Below, piece by piece: positions 32,756 through 44,841 of a stretch of 64,000 nt of DNA. The position numbers were made by a program, and so were the translations under genes. Location of the stretch: positions 1,550,001 through 1,614,000 of the forward strand of contig JADWQD010000006.1 in the NCBI GenBank assembly GCA_016110215.1, written 5' to 3'. The notes below the pieces were generated by a model that worked only from the letters and a program-made list of their open reading frames with translations, did no database searches and was not told where the DNA came from. Source of the DNA: Capronia americana (Eukaryota > Ascomycota > Eurotiomycetes > Chaetothyriales > Herpotrichiellaceae). Positions within the stretch are counted from its first letter, which is position 1. Every line of letters starts with the position of its first letter.

Positions 32756-35700
32756 ATGGGCAACGAAGACGAAGCACGCTCTGCTGTACCTCCGCCAGCG
32801 GAGGATCAGCTTGAACGCGAAATATCAACAAGCAGCTCCGAAGGCCCAGCATTTGAGCCAATCCGAACGCGGAAGACGAGGGACGCAGAGGAATATCGCT
32901 TCGATGACGGAGATCCGACTACCCGCGATGAGCTGGCGAAAATTGCTTCCATTCTGTCCGGCGCCCGGTCACGCACAAAGTCTTATACGAGCGACGGCCT
33001 CCAGAGGCAGGACACCGTTGCCGGCATGGCGATAGAGTCTCCTGAATTTGATCCCAACAGTCCGTCCTTCAACTTTTATCTTTGGATTCGCAAGTTCCTA
33101 CAGTTGCTTGAGGAGCAGGATATCAAACCGCAACGATCTGGCTTCACCTTTAAGAATCTCAACGTTTCTGGGAAAGGTGCCGCATTGGTGCTCCAGAACA
33201 CTGTCGGTTCCATCTTCACGCAGCCTTTCCGCTTCCGAGAGCTCTTCAGCCACCCTGAGGAGAAACAAATCCTGCGCAACTTCAATGGACACGTCAACAG
33301 CGGAGAGTTGCTGATTGTCCTCGGCCGGCCCGGGAGCGGATGTTCTACATTCCTCAAAAGTATCTGTGGCGAGCTTCAGGGTTTGGCACTATCCCACGAC
33401 TCAAAGATCACATATTCAGGCATACCACAGGATCTATTTGTGAAGGAATTCAAGGGCGAAGCCATCTACAATCAGGAGAACGAAAAGCACTTTCCTCATC
33501 TGACTGTGGGAGAAACCCTCAACTTCGCTGCAGCTTGCAAAACGCCGTCCAACAGGATCCTTGATGTTCCCCGAGACCAGTGGGCGAAGTACATGGCATC
33601 CGTCATGATGAACATTTTCGGTCTATGTACGTCCCCAAATGCTTCTAACGATGTGCGCGCCATATATGCTGACCTCCCAATCAGCACATACGCGGAATAC
33701 CAAAGTGGGAGACGACTTCGTTCGTGGAGTTAGTGGCGGCGAGCGCAAACGTGTCAGTATCGCCGAAATGGCCCTAGCGGGTATGTGAAAATATTGCTAT
33801 ACGCAAGACAATGGCTCATTCTTGGCTAGGTTCGCCTATTGCGGCGTGGGACAACTCTACACGCGGCCTCGATTCGCAGACCGCGCTCGAGTTTGTCCGC
33901 TCGCTCAGGATTGCGGCCGACTTTGGTGGCCTCACTTCGCTCATCGCCATCTACCAGGCTTCGCAAGCTATTTACGACTTATGTGACAAGGCAATTGTTC
34001 TCTATGAGGGAAGGCAGATATACTTCGGACCCTGCGACGAGGCTCGACCATACTTCGAAAACATGGGCTGGCACTGTCCGTCGAGGCAGACCACCGGTGA
34101 CTTTTTGACGTAAGTGGAAGATTATGCTTCATGCGGATATTGTGCGGAACTCCTGCTGAATACTCAACCGCCAGCTCTGTCACCAACCCTAGCGAGAGAC
34201 AGACTCGAGCGGGTTTCGAAAATAGAGTGCCTCGCACTGCCGAAGAGTTCGAGAAATACTGGCTAGAAAGCCCTCAGTTCAAAGCGTCCCGAGAAGAGAC
34301 AGACCATGCCGAGCAAGAGGAGGGCAGTGGTGAAAAGGCGCTGGCAGCGTTCAGGGACAAGCATCACCGGGTGAAGGCCGACCACGTCCGCCCGAAGTCA
34401 CCCTATACGATCAGTATCCCCATGCAGATTCGAGTCTGTGTTACTCGAGCATATCAGAGGCTCTGGAATGACAAAGCCTCAACCATGTGAGTCGAGCCTC
34501 GTGTCATTGAATCAAGTGAAGGTATACTCACAGGCGCTACTTTCAGTGCCGTCGTCTTTAGCCAGATCGTCCAGGCTCTGATCATCGGCTCGATCTTCTT
34601 CGGCACTCCGCTTTCTACCGGCAGCTTCTTCGCAAAGGGCTCCGTTTTGTTCTTTGCGGTCTTGCTCAGTGCTCTACAGTCGATCGTCGAGATCAACACC
34701 CTCTACGCCCAACGGCCGATTGTTGCCAAACACAAGTCGTATGCCTTCTACCACCCCTTCACCGAAGCAGTCGCGGGCATTGTGGCCGACTTACCGATTA
34801 AGTTCTGCACGACGACGGTCTTCAACATCATCCTGTACTTCCTAGCAGGGCTGCGGTACAGAGCGTCGAACTTTTTCATCTTCTTCCTGTTCAACTTTGT
34901 GGCCATGTTGACCATGTCTGCAATCTTCCGGACCACAGCAGCGATCACCAAGACAATCTCGGCCGCTTTGGCAATCGCCGGCGTGATGGTTCTCTGGATT
35001 GTCATCTACACTGGATTCACACTACAGCGGTCATACATGCATCCTTGGTTCAAATGGTCCTCCTGGATCAATCCCATCGCGTACGCGTTCGAGGCCCTTC
35101 TGGTCAACGAAGTTCATGGACGCGAATTCCCTTGTGCTCCGACGAGTTTGGTGCCACCTTACGGCACTGGCAATCTCTTCCAATGTGCTGTTGCTGGAGC
35201 GGTGGCAGGGCAGACCACTGTCTCAGGCGACCGCTGGGTTAACTCTTCCTATGGGTACTCCTACAGTCATATTTGGCGCAACCTTGGCTTCCTCTTCGCC
35301 TTTATGATCTTCTTCTTTGCCATCTACTTTATAGCCAGCGAGATCAACTCCGACACAACTTCCACGGCTGAATTCTTGGTTTTCCGACGGGGCCATGTTC
35401 CGGCACATCTCCAGAGAGGCAAGAAAGACGAAGAGCGAGTGCAGACGAACGGGAAGGCGATCAGCTCAGACGCCCCAGTCAATGAGAAGCAAGCTGAAGA
35501 AGTCAAGGCCCTACCTGCACAGAAGGACATCTTTACATGGCGCGATGTAACTCTTGACATCAAAATTAAGGGCGAACCTCGGAGACTCCTCGACGGCATA
35601 TCTGGATGGGTCAAACCAGGCACACTGACGGCTTTAATGGGAACTTCAGGTGCTGGCAAGACTACTCTACTCGATGCACTGGCACAGAGAACGAACATTG

Positions 35701-37904
35701 GCGTGTTGACGGGTGACATGGTAAGCCCTTCCGCTCCATTTCGAACCGCGCCATCCCAGTTGTGAAATCCTCGAATTAACTCCATCACAGTTGGTGAACG
35801 GCAAGCCTCTTGATCCATCTTTTCAGCGCAAGACTGGCTATGTACAGCAACAAGATCTCCATCTGGAGACGACGACCGTCAGAGAGGCACTTCGCTTCTC
35901 GGCTTACCTCCGCCAGCCGAAATCAGTCTCCCGGCATGAGAAAGACGAGTTTGTTGAAGAAGTTATCAAAATGCTCAGTATGGAAGATTTTGCTGAAGCC
36001 ATAGTCGGCAATCCTGGCGAAGGCCTCAATGTTGAACAGCGCAAGTTGCTTACCATTGGCGTCGAACTCGCGGCCAAACCGGCGCTTCTCATCTTCCTCG
36101 ACGAGCCCACTTCAGGTCTTGATTCTCAGAGCTCATGGTCTATCGTCGCATTCCTCCGCAAACTGGCTGACTCCGGTCAAGCAATTCTGTGTACCATCCA
36201 CCAACCGTCGGCCATACTCTTTCAGTCGTTTGACAGATTGCTCTTTCTGATGAGAGGAGGTAAGACCATATATTTTGGCGACATCGGCCAGAACTCAAGG
36301 AACCTCCTTGACTATTTCGAGAGCAACGGCGCTCCCCCGTGTCCCGATGAAGCGAACCCAGCCGAGTACATGCTCGACATTTGCGGCAAGAAAGCGGATC
36401 GTGACTGGAGTGAGGTGTGGAAGACATCGCCAGAAGCCAAAGAGGTGCAGGCAGAGCTGGACCGGATCCACGAAGCGAAGAGATCAGAGCCAGCGGCGGA
36501 AGGTTCCAACACATCACAGTTCGCTATGCCGTTGACCTCGCAGATCTACTATGTCACTGAGCGGGTATTCCAGCAATACTGGAGAACGCCCTCGTATATC
36601 AGTGGAAAGTAAGGACATGATTCCGCTTCCACCAGCAAAAGAAATGTCACTAACACGAGGTTAGATTTCTCCTAGGCATTATGTCGGCGTTGTTCATCGG
36701 ATTCTCGTTCTACAAGCAGAATTCCACCTCGGCCGGGCTGCAGAACACCATCTTTGGCATCTTCATGCTCGTCACGTAAGTGTAACTGTTTACTGCTCGT
36801 GCACTTGTTGAATGAACGGACCTTCCTGACGACGACAGCATCTTCTCTACACTCGTCCAGCAGATCATGCCCCGCTTCGTGATCCAGCGCTCTCTGTACG
36901 AAGTCCGCGAACGGCCCTCGAAAGCTTACTCGTGGGTGGCATTCCTGGTGGCCAACGTCTCCGTCGAGATCCCGTACCAAATCGTCCTGGGCATCCTGAT
37001 GTGGATATCCTGGTATTTCGCCATCTTCGGCAAGAACCAAGACAACGAGACCAGGGCGCTAATGCTGCTGTTCGTCATCCAATTCCTGGTCTTCACTTCC
37101 ACCTTCGCACACATGATCATCGCCGCGATGCCTGACGCCGAAACGGCCGGCAATATCGCCACCTTGCTCTTCAGCATGATGCTCACGTTCAACGGTGTCC
37201 TGCAAAGCCCGACGGCACTGCCTGGGTTTTGGATCTTCATGTGTGAGTACACGTCGCCCGGGAAACGCTCGACGTGCGAATACTGACGGTTCGTTCCTAG
37301 ACCGCGTGTCCCCCATGACATACCTAGTCAGCGGGTGGGCGGCGACCGGCCTGCGTGGCCGGACGGTCCACTGCGCAGACAACGAGCTCGCCAACTTCAA
37401 TCCGCCCTCAGGCCAGACCTGTGGCGAGTACCTCGCGAGGTATCTCCAAGGCGGCGCCCCCGGCCAATTGTACAACCCCAACGCGACCGCTCAGTGCGAG
37501 TACTGCCCGCTCACCTCGGCGGATCAGTTCCTCGCGGCGAGCAACATCTACGCCAGTGAGCGGTGGCGCAACTTTGGGATCGGCTTTGCGTACATCATCT
37601 TCAATGTGAGTGCTGTGATGTATTAGTGTTGTTTTGACCCAACATTTTTTTTTCTCTCCGCAACTCCTACTTCATTCTCTAGCTCCAGCCAGCCAGAACG
37701 CCCAGGCTCTAACTTTTCGGCCAGATCTTCGCCTGCATCACGCTATATTACCTGTTCCGCGTCCGGCGAGTCAGCCTGTCGAACCTGGCAAAAGGTCCTG
37801 CCAGGGCCGTGGATCTCGTGGCGACAGGCCTGAGGAGGATGTTCGCCCGTCACGCTGAGCCGACGCCGAGGGGACGGGAGGCCGAGAACAACAAGGCTTA
37901 TTAA
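32756..37904 (+). CDS. PDR-type ABC transporter (ABCG full transporter, multidrug efflux)
   Basis: Ten exons: 32756-33626, 33685-33780, 33830-34109, 34175-34486, 34547-35720, 35791-36608, 36665-36775, 36839-37242, 37301-37605 and 37725-37904, total 1,516 residues. The order is NBD1-TMD1-NBD2-TMD2. NBD1 has the fungal PDR Walker A GRPGSGCST (residues 190-198, cysteine replacing the lysine), signature VSGGERKRVSIAE and Walker B region AAWDNSTRGLD. NBD2 has canonical GTSGAGKTT (K891), the degenerate signature LNVEQRKLLTIG and FLDEPTSGLDSQSS. Each TMD has about six helices; TMD2 carries a cysteine-rich extracellular loop. Such asymmetric pumps export drugs, toxins or metabolites across the plasma membrane using ATP. 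All nine introns are GT-AG and frame-consistent. The substrate cannot be read from the sequence. Confidence 0.93.
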
Positions 37905-38434
37905 ACTACCAAAACACACTCACCCCGCCGGGTGTAGGTATGTATATTGCAGGGGTAGCATTCCGGGCCTGCGAGTACGGGCCAAGTGTTGGGAGTGTGC
38001 TGGACATAGGAAAAAGTTTAGGACCGGGCCGTGGAACTTCAGGCTTGGAATTGGAGGTATTTTAATATAGTGGACTCCGGGGGCGTTGGTAGTCTATGCA
38101 ATCTGATAGTAGAATGGATCGAATTGGACGCGACAGGACGGGCTGCATCGTATGTGTTGTGCCTTTGCCATCCACACGGCACGTATAGATGTGATCTGCG
38201 GGTATGGGAGTCTTAGTACTGTAAGTATGTAATGAGATGTTAACGAAGCGTCCTAGACGTACGAGAGAATCTCTCGCCCCGCGAATTCCCATGCCGCGTG
38301 CGTGATGGTAGACACGATTGATCAAAAGCCCCCTATTCCGCGCACAGGAGCATTAGAAACCTATACTCCGTGCTCCGTATGTCCTTTCTATTCTTACAAA
38401 CGGTCAGGTCACGTCGCCCTCAGGTCACGTCACT
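37905..38434. other. convergent intergenic region, ABC transporter / small membrane protein
   Basis: 530 bp between two 3' ends. It presumably holds both 3' UTRs. I see no gene or repeat. Confidence 0.5.
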
Positions 38435-38902
38435 TCACTTCGTCAGCCGATACCAGCCCAACCCGAACGCGGCCCAACTCAAGCCCAACAAGACTGGGGC
38501 GCCCCTCTTCTGCGGCTCGCCATGGCTCTCCTTGAACTCGTCGTCCACCCACTTGGTGCCGGGGTACATGATGGCGCTCAGCTGCGTGGCCCAGTACAGG
38601 CTGCTCAGCAGGCTCGCGGTGAGGAGATTGTCGAGCAGGCCCGACGGCGTGCCCGCGTTGGTCCCGCGCCAGGTGTAGTACCATGTGAGCAGGCCGAGGC
38701 CCAGGCCCGTCGACATGGTCTGGCCGTTGTGGAACTTGGCGTGGGCGGTCCAGCGCGGGTTGAACACGTGGGTTTCGTTCCAGTCGGCGAGGTAGCCGCC
38801 CGCGGCGGAGGCGAGGCCCAGAACGGACAGGAGGATACGGGAGGGGAGGACGGCGGAGGAGAGGGACAGCGAGGATGACAGTGAGGATGAGGGGGAGGAC
38901 AT
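38435..38902 (-). CDS. small four-helix membrane protein, DUF6640-like
   Basis: An intronless 155-residue frame. I chose the ATG at 38902 (MSSPSSS); the frame stays open upstream but without another ATG. After a serine-rich start, hydrophobic segments appear at about residues 17-35 (VLPSRILLSVLGLASAAGGY), 66-80, 90-112 and 136-150. The conserved-looking core is ADWNETHVFNPRWTAHAKFH, followed by NGQTMSTGLGLGLLTWYY. I associate this core with fungal proteins grouped as DUF6640; that assignment is from memory and only moderate. Function is unknown. It is divergent from the FAD monooxygenase gene and shares its strongly GC-biased third positions, so the two may be co-expressed. Confidence 0.7.
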   Translation of the reverse strand: MSSPSSSLSSSLSLSSAVLPSRILLSVLGLASAAGGYLADWNETHVFNPRWTAHAKFHNGQTMSTGLGLGLLTWYYTWRGTNAGTPSGLLDNLLTASLLSSLYWATQLSAIMYPGTKWVDDEFKESHGEPQKRGAPVLLGLSWAAFGLGWYRLTK

Positions 38903-39642
38903 CGTGGTGTTTTGTCGGTATTGTGTGTATGTGGTGTCGTAGACCGGTCTTAATGTTGGTGGTGAGGGAGGGGGGTAGTCGAACACGAACGAGACGAGGT
39001 GTGAGCACTGTTAAAGACTGCTTGGCTGGATTGGATTGGCACGAGATCTTCGACCAGATTTCTTGTCTACTGTACAGGGAAGAGAGGATCGGTAGAGGTG
39101 AAACTTCAGAAAGTCGCACAGTAGGTTGAGCTGCGCTGAGCGAGACACATCAGGGAGTGTCAGTTCGAAACAGTATTTCTCCGGGTGACGTATGTAAACA
39201 ACAGGCTCTGCTTGCTTGAGTTCCGCGGCTAACCCAACGCGTCCTTTAACTAGATTAGGCACCCTTAGGGCTGCTTAGGCCGCCTCACTGTGGCAGCTTC
39301 GGGCTGCTCACGTCCGCTTGCCGCCGCTAAGAGCAGGTACCGTATTCGGTGTCGCCTTGGCTCTGAGATCCAACGGACCAACAATTGCCAGTTTCAGTAG
39401 CAGAAGATCCTGCAGGAAACGGAATGCCTAATTGGAACAGCTCGCCTTTCGTCTCACTGTGCCAGTCGGACAGCCTGTCCTGTGGGAAGCTCCCAGTAAG
39501 TCCCGTGCCACAGGATGAAGGATAGAGTATAATATCTCCATCACTCACAGACACTTTGAGCCTCAATTACTCATCACAGCACTGTCCTTTGTCCCTTTGG
39601 ATTGCCTCACTCTCGCTCCCCACACTCCAACCGCTTGAAACC
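38903..39642. promoter_or_regulatory. divergent promoter region, DUF6640-like / FAD monooxygenase
   Basis: 740 bp between two divergent start codons. TCCGCGG at 39222-39228 matches seven of eight bases of the yeast Pdr1/Pdr3 element TCCGCGGA (an everted CCG-CGG pair). A TATA-like gtataatat lies at 39527-39535, about 110 bp before the monooxygenase ATG. Confidence 0.45.
39527..39535 (+). promoter_or_regulatory. TATA-like element of the FAD monooxygenase gene
   Basis: The A/T-rich gtataatat stands out in GC-rich surroundings about 110 bp upstream of the ATG at 39643. Assignment is by position and sequence only. Confidence 0.35.
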
Positions 39643-40905
39643 ATGCCCTCCCGCCAATTGGAAGTTGGCATCATCGGAGCCGGCATCGCTGGGCTCGGCG
39701 CTGCCATCGCCCTCTCCCGTGCCGGCCACACGGTCAGTCTGTATGAGAAGTCGAAATTCCGCAACGAGACAGGCGCCGCCATCATCATCGGCCCCAACGG
39801 CACGAGGATCCTCTCGAAATGGAACTTCGATTTCGACGCCGCCGGTGCCCTGGATTACAGCCAGATGCGCCGGCTGAGGGGTGACTCGCTCGTCTTGGAC
39901 TCGGAGGAGTTCTTCACGGACATCAAGGCAAAGTACGGTGATCGCTGGCTGCTCTTCCACCGGGCCGACCTGCACGCAGGGCTGAAAGCGCTGGTAAATG
40001 CGCAGGACCCGCCCCCGGAAATCAACCTGGGGGTGGAGATCACGGACGTCGACGTCGACAGCGGGGTCATCACGCTCGCGTCCGGCGAGGCTGTCACCAA
40101 GGACCTCGTCGTCATCGCGGACGGCGCGCACAGCGAGCTCATCGCCAAAGTCCTGGGTCGGCCGTGTCCTGTGAACAAGTCCCCCATGTCGATGTACCGC
40201 TTCCTGCAGCCCATGGACAGGATCCTCGCCCACCCGGAGGCCGGGCAGTTCTACAAGGACCGACCCCCGGGGTTCACTACGTTCTACAAGGCCGAAGTCG
40301 GGCGTCCGGGCCTCCTGATTAACACGTACCCATGCCGCGGCGGGGACCTGCTCTACGTCGCGCTCATGCACCCGACCAAGCCCACGGAGAAGGGCCTCGT
40401 GGGATGGGACTCGCCCGCGGACGTGGACAATTTCCTGGCCGACGCCAAGGACTTCCACCCGGCCGTGCAGGCCGTGTGCGAGCACGCCACGGACATCAAG
40501 GTCTACACGCAGATGTGGCGCGATCCGGTCGAGCGATTCTCCAAAGGCCGCGCCGTGCTGGTTGGCGATGCCGCGCATCTGATGCTGCCGACGCACGGCC
40601 AGGGCGCGTCCATGGCCCTGGAAGACGCTGTGGCCCTGCAGGTGCTGTTCGCCGACATGGACTCCGCCGCGGACGTGCCGTCGAAGCTGCAGCTGTTCGA
40701 TCGGCTGCGGCTCCCTCGAGTCAGTGCCGTGCAGGTCATGTCCAACAAGATGATGGGCCCGCCGGACAAGATGATCGCCGAGGTCAAGCGGTATTACCAG
40801 GGGGATGTCCCCGGGCCGACGGCGAAGACATTTTCGAAGGAGTATAATGATTTCTTCTTCCTATATGACATTGAGGATGAGGCAGCAAAAGCGGCCGCCA
40901 CGTGA
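39643..40905 (+). CDS. FAD-dependent monooxygenase (salicylate hydroxylase-like)
   Basis: An intronless frame of 420 residues from the ATG at 39643; the frame continues upstream only with a TTG. The Rossmann dinucleotide motif GAGIAGLGAA starts at residue 12, followed by an acidic strand end (LYEKS). The aromatic-hydroxylase DG-type motif (VIADGAHSELI) lies mid-protein, and the second FAD motif VLVGDAAHLMLPTHGQGASM is near residue 307. These are the class A flavoprotein monooxygenase features: NAD(P)H reduces FAD, and the flavin hydroperoxide hydroxylates a usually aromatic substrate. The substrate is unknown. Codons end overwhelmingly in G or C, more than in nearby housekeeping genes. No signal peptide or membrane helix is seen. 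Confidence 0.88.
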   Translation: MPSRQLEVGIIGAGIAGLGAAIALSRAGHTVSLYEKSKFRNETGAAIIIGPNGTRILSKWNFDFDAAGALDYSQMRRLRGDSLVLDSEEFFTDIKAKYGDRWLLFHRADLHAGLKALVNAQDPPPEINLGVEITDVDVDSGVITLASGEAVTKDLVVIADGAHSELIAKVLGRPCPVNKSPMSMYRFLQPMDRILAHPEAGQFYKDRPPGFTTFYKAEVGRPGLLINTYPCRGGDLLYVALMHPTKPTEKGLVGWDSPADVDNFLADAKDFHPAVQAVCEHATDIKVYTQMWRDPVERFSKGRAVLVGDAAHLMLPTHGQGASMALEDAVALQVLFADMDSAADVPSKLQLFDRLRLPRVSAVQVMSNKMMGPPDKMIAEVKRYYQGDVPGPTAKTFSKEYNDFFFLYDIEDEAAKAAAT

Positions 40906-41852
40906 CGGGATAGAGGCAGGGCAGTGAAAGTCGCGACCGCATGAAAGCCATGGTGCAGGACAGAGATAGAGTAGAAATAGAAACCTAGATGACAATTAGG
41001 ATCCTTTTGTGCCGAGTATGTAGGTAGCCCATCAAGTCCTGTGCCATAGACTAACGCCTTCGGATGCTCTCGATCGCGTTGTAGGAGTAGGTCATCTGTA
41101 TCATGCGACCGCCGGATAGTGGGGAGTCGGTGCCCTTCAACTCATGACACGAGTTTCTTCAGCCCTGAAGTTATATTTTCGGTGTTTGAGGATTCTCACT
41201 TGTCGTCACCGACGTCAGCACTGTAGAATGCAGAGCTGACCATGGTCAGACCTGGGCCATACAGCTTGTGTTTGGGGAGCTCGAGACTGCGTTGAAGAGA
41301 AGTAGAGAGAACATGTCTACGCTCGAGGATCGTGTGCAGATTTCGGAGAGCAGTGATCGGAAACTCTGTAGTCCGCTATATTCGACGTCCACGAAAAACA
41401 GCCTATGTGCAATACTGCTCGAACACTTCGGCTTCAGTTCTGTGTATGCATACGTTCTTGATATCTATCCATGGTCTGATTAGCGTGTGGTCAACTTCAT
41501 TCGTGAAAGTCTTACTTCAACATGGCCCAAACCAAAAGAAACCATCACCTTGACGGGATGACACAGGTCCTAAGACAGCTTGAGAATGTCCAATACTGCG
41601 TCCCACTTGACGATGTTGTTGAGTCGTCGTAATTGACTGCGATTAACCAAACGTAGACTTGACGCCTCCGCTAGAACATGGCAGTCGTGGCGGAGTCGTT
41701 GTCAACACACGACAAACAGTGGATCGGAGGTCGGCTTTATACGTGAGATCGGCCATCCTACGACCGGCTAGGGCTCGGGCTCCATCTCCTCATGAATCCA
41801 GACGATCTTTTCCACCTGGCTTGCATTGTATCCGGGCCAAAGTGAATCCATC
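40906..41852. other. convergent intergenic region, monooxygenase / Zn2Cys6 factor
   Basis: 947 bp between two 3' ends. The sequence is less GC-rich than the flanking genes. Short frames (for example 41268-41483) have no recognisable features. I see nothing else. Confidence 0.5.
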
Positions 41853-44339
41853 TCAGTCGAAGCCAGTATTAAACACTTGATCCCAGTCTTCCCAGTTTAT
41901 GTTCGGAGTTGGCCTGCCGCCGCCCAGACCAAAGGTATAGTGGTCAAACTGACCGGGGTCTACTGCCGCACCAAGCAGAGGGCTTGCGAAAAAGGATGTG
42001 CCCGGTTGGGGAGAAGTGGTTGATTGGGCAGTAGGCTGCTCAAATTGGCCAGTCACGTCATTTGGAAGAGGTGTTCGCAGGTCCAGTATGCCACCAGAGG
42101 CTTTGAAAGCTTGCAGCTTTTGTGCCACAATCGTTTCCACATCGTCCCTCGTTAGGATGACATCAGGGTCGCGCCCAATCTTTGTCCACACCCTGGCACG
42201 CAAGCGGCGGATCAGATCCCATGCTTCAGCGCCGCCAGCAGTGAGTGGACGCTGCATCATAGCTCCATTGCCGCTTGCTGTTATACCGCCTTCAGGTGCA
42301 CAGAGCGCCATGGTCTGGTCGATTACCGTGCAAGAGATCTCCACCTCCGCGCCAATCGGATTGCGTTCAACCTCCTTCAATACTAACATGAGAGCGTGCA
42401 GTGGTTGATGATTGCCCGGCCAGGACCAATGGAAGCGGATGAAATCTTGAGCGCAGCAGAGGATAATATATTGCTCGAGAAAGGCACAACAATACAGTTG
42501 AAGGCTGAATCACATAATTCTGTTAGCAACTCTAATTTGCCGCAGATAGGGGGTTAGACAGGGAAGCGAGCTTACTTTGGAATCAAACTCTGCCAGGCCT
42601 GCGTGATGGAGCGATGGAGGAGAGGAGTATGCAGAAACCACCAGTTCTTATCACCGAGCGTGGTGAGCAGCACTTTCGCCCACATGTTGAATTGGGGATT
42701 GTTTTCAAAAGTATTATCGGAGCTGTTGATCGGGATCAGTTGAGACCGGATTCTCAGCTGTCGTCTTAGCAGCTGCAGATCATTTCGGGCTGATACCATG
42801 TCGTGTATGGTCATTTGATCCTCATGAAAAGCTTTGTCCAACAGCTTGCGTACCAATACTATCAACAAGCCGTCAGTATGAGAGACACACCCAAATCACG
42901 GCAGACGTACGTGCGTCTTGGAATTTGCCTTGCAGCCAAATCCCGAGCGGAGATGCTAGTGGCGATGCATCTGGAACACTCGCACTTTGCATGTAGCGTG
43001 CCCGGGAATCTTCGTCGTGTTGGAGCCCTTCCATGGTCCCGAATCTGTCTTCGCAGAGGTCGCTGACCATCATAGTGTCCCAAGAGTTCCGTTCAATCAA
43101 TGGGGGAAGGCCTGATGCCACCGCAACAAGAACATCACAGTGAAAGACATGCCACCAAACGCGGCGTTGAATTTCGGCTTGAATTGGTGCCACGGTGGTC
43201 TTGAAGCGGGACGGATCCTTGTGTAAGCCTAGCATTTGAGCCACGCGAACGGCCACGCCAAAATCGCCAGATGTAGCGAGTGGCTCCTCATCCCTCATCC
43301 ACATACCTTGCAGGATCAAGTGAGCAGCCAAGCCTGCAACGGTTGGGACCCTTGGGAAGTTTGCGAGGTGCAGGGCGGTCATTGCCTCGTGGTGAATCTC
43401 TGTGGCAACGCGCTCCATGTCAGTGTCTGGCCGGGTATTTGAGAGCGACGGATGGTGGTAGACTACAGCTCCTGCGTAGAATGCTGCTAGGATCAGTGGC
43501 AAAGTTTGTATGCCATTGGGAGCGCCGCCCGAACGATGCAGATCCCAGAACAGCTCATAGTCCCTCCGAAGAGTGGGAATGTGTGTCAGTGGTACCACAG
43601 GGTGGAAGCAGGAGATATATGCGTCAAATAGGGCATCAGCCCGAGATCGATCAAGGATCTGCAGTGTGTGGAGGGGTGAGGGTTGACGAAACTTTGACGG
43701 GACACGCTGCGACTTATCCCAAGCTGGTGGCGCCGAGGCAACAGCGCCGTAGGAGGAGGGGAGAGTCTGTTTCTGGGCGTCAGGAAGATCATTACGCGTC
43801 TGACCTCGGAGAAGCATTTCAATCTCGCCCGCTTCCTCGCACAATGCGGCCCAATGCCCGCGCGAGACATAGCGAAGCCTCCCGCCCGGTTGGACGAGCA
43901 GATGGCCGGCTCCCGATTCCCGCATCGTCTCGACAGAAGCAGCGCTCTCAGCTGTGCGTACTCGCTTCATAATGTCGTTGGCGTATTCAGTGGGTGGTTC
44001 GCTGGAAGCGGGCACGGAGGACGGTGCTGAATTTCTGCCTTGCAGAGCTTGAACTTGTGCCGTAAGGTTCTCCAGTTTCTCCTCGAGCGTCCGCAATCTA
44101 GCTGTGGAAAGTGCCACCTCCTCCGTTGACGCTATGCTGCCTGCGCCGGAAGACTGACCCTGAGTTCCGTGGAAGGTCGTCTGCACGAATTGAAAGTCAC
44201 GACTGCCAGAGCTTCCGCCATTGTAGAGACACGGCGAACCAGACGAAGCACATCGTGTGCAAGAAGGCCTGACCAAGTCGCAACGCAACTTTTTCCGACG
44301 ACACTCGCGGCATGCGTGAGAGGCGCGGGGGCGAGACAT
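41853..44339 (-). CDS. Zn(II)2Cys6 transcription factor with fungal_trans domain
   Basis: Exons on the minus strand are 44339-42911, 42858-42576 and 42504-41853, total 787 residues, with introns of 52 and 71 bp in phases 1 and 2. The binuclear zinc cluster uses C10, C13, C20, C27, C30 and C37 (HACRECRRKKLRCD). A short heptad region follows (RLRTLEEKLENLTAQVQALQ), typical of dimerising members. The middle homology region starts near residue 240 (ALFDAYISCFHPVVPLTHIP) and includes RRVWWHVFHCDVLVAVASG. The third exon supplies the domain end (FHWSWPGNHQPLHAL). Such factors bind paired CGG triplets. Its position between a monooxygenase and a caleosin/methyltransferase pair suggests a local pathway regulator, which is an inference. 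Confidence 0.92.
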
Positions 44340-44841
44340 GTCGGCGCGAGGAAAGGCAAGGAGATGTAGTGACTGGGCTGTACTGGCGGCACGTAAATGA
44401 TATTCCACATCAGGGTGTCCGTCTCCATCGTGTACCGTGTCAACCGCGTCCTCGCTACATTTGCACGTGTTAGGTGAGTGAGGTGTGAGTCAAGTGTGGG
44501 TGAGGTGTGGGTGAGGAGAGTGCGATTGCGTCCACGCGAATGACATAAGCATGGCTTGGCCAAGAGAAAAGCAAGCGAGGTCCTTTGTCAGACCGGAAAG
44601 GCATAGCGCCGATGACCAGTGACCCGAGCAGATCTTCTTGATCTTCCGGGCCACGAGCTGCATGTCAGGCTGTTGAACCTCCGTATGCATTATGGACTTC
44701 TGGGTGTGGCTTCTGAGAACTCCCAGTGGCAATAAGACTGATGATGTTGAGACCAGATCAAGGATACCCTGACTAGCTGTCACCCCGTGAATTTGGATGT
44801 CAACCCGGTCTAGTTCTGTTCAGAGAAATCATTCCTCCTCG
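44340..44841. promoter_or_regulatory. Zn2Cys6 factor promoter / caleosin 3' flank
   Basis: 502 bp between two minus-strand genes. A tract of gtgagg/gtgtga-type short imperfect repeats lies at about 44470-44520. No TATA box or open frame is convincing. Confidence 0.45.

Noticed and set aside
39607..40596. 329-codon minus-strand open frame across the FAD monooxygenase
   Set aside because: Antisense shadow of a very GC3-rich gene, where stop codons on the opposite strand are rare; no domain recognised.
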